Source: DATJUF01 sp035524095 (GTDB taxonomy: Bacteria > Desulfobacterota > Binatia > Binatales > Binataceae). From it: 7,922 bases of DNA. The DNA lies in the NCBI GenBank assembly GCA_035524095.1, contig DATKPK010000013.1:1-7922 (forward strand), written 5' to 3'. Below are positions 5,059 through 7,922 of this stretch, one piece after another (position 1 is the first letter of the stretch; each line of letters opens with the position of its first letter). The position numbers and the translations under genes are program-made. The notes beneath the pieces are model-generated. The model did not search any database. It had not been told where the DNA came from and worked only from the letters and a program-made list of their open reading frames with translations.

Positions 5059-7563
5059 ATGCGCAGGACCCTCATCATCGCTGGCAGCTTCCTCGGCCTG
5101 GTCATCCTCGTCCTCGGCGGACTCCTCACCTACGCCGTGCTCAATCTCAATTCCATCATTCAGGCGCGCCGCGATTATATTCTCAGCCGCGTCAGCAACG
5201 TCGTCGGCCGTCCGGTTACCGTGCAGACCATCAAGGCCAGCCTCGGATGGGGCGTTCTAATCGATCTCAACGGGGTCCAGGTCGCCGACGATCCTGCCTT
5301 CTCGCAGCTCCCGATGATTGAGGCCCGCCACGTCTATCTCAAGGTCGAATTTCTCCCATTACTGTTCCGTGAGGTCCGCATCACCGAGCTCGATATCAAC
5401 CGTCCGCTCGTCCGCGTCGTCCGCAACCGCGACGGTGATCTCAATCTGGCCACCCTCGTCCGCCAGCGCGCGACTCATCTCGCCGAGTTACCTAACGCCC
5501 GCGCTACGCCATCTGGCAAGGCCCCGTCCTCTCCCCAGAACTCGCTTGCCCTTGCCCCTTCCGCCAACGCGAATCCGCCCGCCGCTGTTTCGATTCACAA
5601 GTTCGCACTGACTGGCGGCGTGATTGACTATCTCGATCAGTCCGCACCGGTCTCCTCTTCCATGCAATTCCAGAATCTCCAGGTTACCGTCGCCAATTTT
5701 TCCTTCGCCTCGCGCTTCGACGTTGATTTAAGTTTGGCCGCATTCGGCGATCAGAAGAATTTCGATCTCAGCGGCACTGTCGGGCCGCTCGTCACCGAAG
5801 ATTCTCTTGACCTCAACGCCATCCCGCTCAATCTCACCGCGACCGCCGGGCCGCTTACCTTTGCTCAATTCCAGTCCATCCCGGCGCTCGCCCGCGCACT
5901 CCCGCAAGCGCTGACGATCAATGGTCCGTTCAACGCTACCGCCACTGCTACCGGTACCGTCGACGCCATCAACATCACCGCCAATACCGACCTCACTTCC
6001 AATGAGGTCCTGTGGCAGCCCTCTTTCACTAAACCCCCTGGTACTGCGATGACTCTGACCGCCAGCGGGATCCGTAACGCCGATCGTGTCCACTTCTCGT
6101 CTGCGGATATCACCGTCGCCAGTGTCAAGGCTCATCTGACTCAAATCGATCTTGCGCCCGGCCATCGCGGCGCCCACATCACGACCAATAACTTCGATAT
6201 CGCCCCTGTAGCCGCCCTCGTTCCCGCCAGCGCGAAATATCGTCTGAGCGCTGGTTCCGCCACGCTCGCTATGGACGCGCGGCTCACCAGCGCTAACTAT
6301 CCAAATCTGAACGGCCGTCTTAGCCTGTTGTCGGTCAATCTCTCTGTCCCCATGACCGGTGGCGGCGTACCCGTCACCGACCTTAACGGCCCGATCGAGT
6401 TTGATCGCAACAGCGGGCTTATCTCCTTGGCTTTCAAGGCCGGTTCGAATCGAGCATTATTGTCTATCAAAGCCTTGTCGTTGCAGCCATTGCAGCTCCA
6501 ATATCAGTTCACCGCCAATAATCTGATTCTCGCCGAGCTTATTCCCTCGCGCCAGCACGACGGGCAGGATCACGGCCCCGAGCATCTCGACAAATTTCTA
6601 GTCTACGGCGCCGCCGACCTTGGGAACTTCGCACCCGGCCCGCTCCCGCAGACACAGGCGATGACCGCGACCATCAAAGTCACGACTCAATCCGGTCTCG
6701 TCGATAACGTTCCATTCACCAATCTCGCGATGGCCGCCGACTACGCTGCCGATCATGTCGCGATCAATTCGCTGACACTCAATTCTTGCGACGGCGCGAT
6801 TAATGCCAACGGCATCGCTACGACTGGCGAAGTTCCGAGCTTCGACCTCACCCTTTCGACCAGCGGCTTGAATCTCCAGAAGGCCCTCACCGCCGTCAAG
6901 GCGAAGGCCGCCAACACCGTCCGCGGCACCCTCACGGCCAATCTCCAAATAACCGGTCACGGCAAGAATTTCGATCGCGTCCGCCCCACTTTACGGGGTA
7001 AGGGCAACGCCCAGATCACTGACGCCAAACTGGTCGGCGTCAACGTCGCCGCGCAAGGCTTGCGCAAAATTGATCATCTGCCCGGGATTGGTGTGCTGGT
7101 CCCCGGCAGCGTCATCGCGAACCATCCCGAATTGTTCCAGTCACCCGACACCAATATCCAGTCCGCCAGCCTCTCCTTCGCTATATTCGGCGCGCGAGTT
7201 AGTACCAACGATTTCATTGCGCAGGCGGTTGACTATTCCGCTACTGCCTCCGGATGGTTCGATCTGGACAAAGACCTCGACATGAACACCCAGATTTTTC
7301 TCTCTAAGCCGTTCAGCAGCGAACTCATCGCCGCCCGCCCGAACGACTCCTTCCTTGCCAATGGCGCCGGCCAAATAGTCATTCCCTTACGTATCACCGG
7401 ACGCCTCCCACATCCGCAGGTACTACCTAATATCGATATTCTGGCTCAGCGCGCCGCCAGTCATGCGATGCAACACAATCTCGGCAGCTTAATTGACAAA
7501 GGTGGCAAGGGCTTCGGCAGCATCTTCAAGCACGGCAACCCCCTCCAAGGCCTCTTCCACTGA
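5059..7563 (+). CDS. AsmA-family envelope protein
   Basis: An 834-residue protein anchored in the inner membrane by one N-terminal helix (about 4-28, MRRTLIIAGSF then a Leu/Val/Gly core), with the rest in the periplasm. The AsmA N-terminal signature follows: VGRPVTVQTIKASLGWGV (49-66), the VQVADDP stretch, LLFREVRITELDINRPLVRV (101-120) and RDGDLNL (124-130). A low-complexity Ala/Pro/Ser linker (about 136-176) leads to a long run of beta-strand repeats, and about 620-800 is the conserved AsmA C-terminal region (KGNAQITDAKLVGVN). AsmA, YhdP and TamB relatives form hydrophobic beta-grooves that bridge inner and outer membrane and carry phospholipids; that role is inferred here. E. coli AsmA is 617 residues, so this one is longer. 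ATG 5059 is preferred over in-frame TTG 5026 because it directly precedes the membrane anchor; its ribosome binding site (GAAG near 5045) is weak. It lies 37 nt after the UDG stop, suggesting co-transcription. Confidence 0.87.
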   Translation: MRRTLIIAGSFLGLVILVLGGLLTYAVLNLNSIIQARRDYILSRVSNVVGRPVTVQTIKASLGWGVLIDLNGVQVADDPAFSQLPMIEARHVYLKVEFLPLLFREVRITELDINRPLVRVVRNRDGDLNLATLVRQRATHLAELPNARATPSGKAPSSPQNSLALAPSANANPPAAVSIHKFALTGGVIDYLDQSAPVSSSMQFQNLQVTVANFSFASRFDVDLSLAAFGDQKNFDLSGTVGPLVTEDSLDLNAIPLNLTATAGPLTFAQFQSIPALARALPQALTINGPFNATATATGTVDAINITANTDLTSNEVLWQPSFTKPPGTAMTLTASGIRNADRVHFSSADITVASVKAHLTQIDLAPGHRGAHITTNNFDIAPVAALVPASAKYRLSAGSATLAMDARLTSANYPNLNGRLSLLSVNLSVPMTGGGVPVTDLNGPIEFDRNSGLISLAFKAGSNRALLSIKALSLQPLQLQYQFTANNLILAELIPSRQHDGQDHGPEHLDKFLVYGAADLGNFAPGPLPQTQAMTATIKVTTQSGLVDNVPFTNLAMAADYAADHVAINSLTLNSCDGAINANGIATTGEVPSFDLTLSTSGLNLQKALTAVKAKAANTVRGTLTANLQITGHGKNFDRVRPTLRGKGNAQITDAKLVGVNVAAQGLRKIDHLPGIGVLVPGSVIANHPELFQSPDTNIQSASLSFAIFGARVSTNDFIAQAVDYSATASGWFDLDKDLDMNTQIFLSKPFSSELIAARPNDSFLANGAGQIVIPLRITGRLPHPQVLPNIDILAQRAASHAMQHNLGSLIDKGGKGFGSIFKHGNPLQGLFH

Positions 7564-7922
7564 TCATCGCGATTTAGATCGGCGGCGGCCGCTGGATTCA
7601 AGTCGAAGGCAGCCGCTGCTGCCCCACAACGGCCATGACATGAGCGAGTGTCCCTACAGGAAGTAGACACAGAATAGCCCGCTGCCAAACCGGGGCTATC
7701 TCTTTAAAATCCGCGCAACCTCCACAGTCGTGCGCTCTACCGCTCGGACGATCAGAGTTCTGGTCGTCGTCCGTCTGGCGAACCCTTCGCTTGGCCGCGA
7801 ATGCCGTCACGACTTTCAGCTATTCAAGTACCCATCCGATCGATTCTCTTGGTCCTCTGGCTAAAGCACTCCCTTTTTATCCCTAGTGAATCAACTAATA
7901 CAAAGCAGCAGCAATCGAATCT
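7564..7922. other. Downstream region without a recognised gene
   Basis: No supported gene. A minus-strand frame beginning with GTG at 7810 (70 codons) has one hydrophobic stretch but no good ribosome binding site and runs across the terminator-like hairpin, so it is not called. Structured elements seen are: a GC-rich hairpin GGCAGC-CGCT-GCTGCC (7608-7623) with no T-tract; the terminator-like hairpin at 7674-7706; and an imperfect hairpin at 7745-7773 (CGGAC/GTCCG outer and GATCAG/CTGGTC inner stems around AGTT, with a 3-nt bulge). The last ~110 nt are more AT-rich and could hold the promoter of a gene beyond the window. Confidence 0.5.
7674..7706 (+). terminator. Terminator-like hairpin after the AsmA gene
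   Basis: The arms ATAGCCC (7674-7680) and GGGCTAT (7693-7699) pair perfectly across a 12-nt loop and are followed by the pyrimidine run CTCTTT. It lies about 110 nt after the AsmA stop. The stem is short and the T-tract interrupted, so it is a moderate candidate for the end of the UDG-asmA transcript. Confidence 0.4.

Noticed and set aside
4433..5260. 275-codon plus-strand frame over the UDG and AsmA genes
   Set aside because: Arg/Pro/Ser-rich composition typical of a shadow frame in GC-rich coding DNA. It crosses the boundary of two genes with clear family motifs.
5728..6177. 149-codon minus-strand frame inside the AsmA gene
   Set aside because: Fully antisense to a recognised gene, no family signatures, Gly/Arg-rich shadow composition.
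7598..7810. 70-codon minus-strand frame with a hydrophobic C-terminal stretch
   Set aside because: GTG start without a good ribosome binding site, low-complexity N-terminus, and it spans the terminator-like hairpin of the opposite strand.
1..7922. Mobile elements, CRISPR arrays, tRNA or rRNA genes
   Set aside because: No regularly spaced repeats, transposase or integrase motifs, terminal inverted repeats, or cloverleaf-like sequences were found by eye on either strand.

Overview
The window is ordinary chromosomal sequence from a GC-rich, diderm (Gram-negative) bacterium. Three things imply an outer membrane: a probable OmpA-like, peptidoglycan-binding lipoprotein, an AsmA-family envelope protein, and a Sec-type secreted CHRD protein. 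The gene types and protein style resemble the old deltaproteobacteria or uncultivated soil lineages such as Binatota, but this is an impression from composition and family content. No rRNA or marker gene is present to settle it.

Layout. Positions 1-478 carry no confident gene; they hold a more AT-rich stretch with a candidate promoter and two inverted repeats. Three plus-strand genes follow, each separated by sizeable gaps (467, 234 nt) and so probably transcribed separately: a secreted CHRD-domain protein (479-1045), an OmpA/Pal-like probable lipoprotein (1512-2228) and an acetate/succinate-type transporter of the GPR1/FUN34/YaaH (SatP) family (2463-3140). A perfect hairpin (3154-3181) separates the transporter from a convergent minus-strand gene for a stand-alone Smr-domain protein (3201-4070). 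A 207-nt divergent intergenic region with two small hairpins then leads to a plus-strand pair that looks like an operon: an Fe-S-type uracil-DNA glycosylase superfamily protein (4278-5021) and, 37 nt later, a large AsmA-family protein (5059-7563). The last ~360 nt appear non-coding and include a terminator-like hairpin.

How the genes relate. I see no single pathway. The first block is envelope and transport. The second is nucleic-acid related (Smr, UDG) with an envelope-biogenesis protein co-transcribed with the glycosylase. There are no mobile elements, CRISPR arrays, tRNAs or rRNAs, and I did not find a clearly novel multi-gene system. The points most worth a second look are: a perfect DnaA-box 9-mer lying on the putative -10 element of the UDG gene; the probable leaderless start of that same gene; and the unusual residues that follow the GEAPG motif of the glycosylase.
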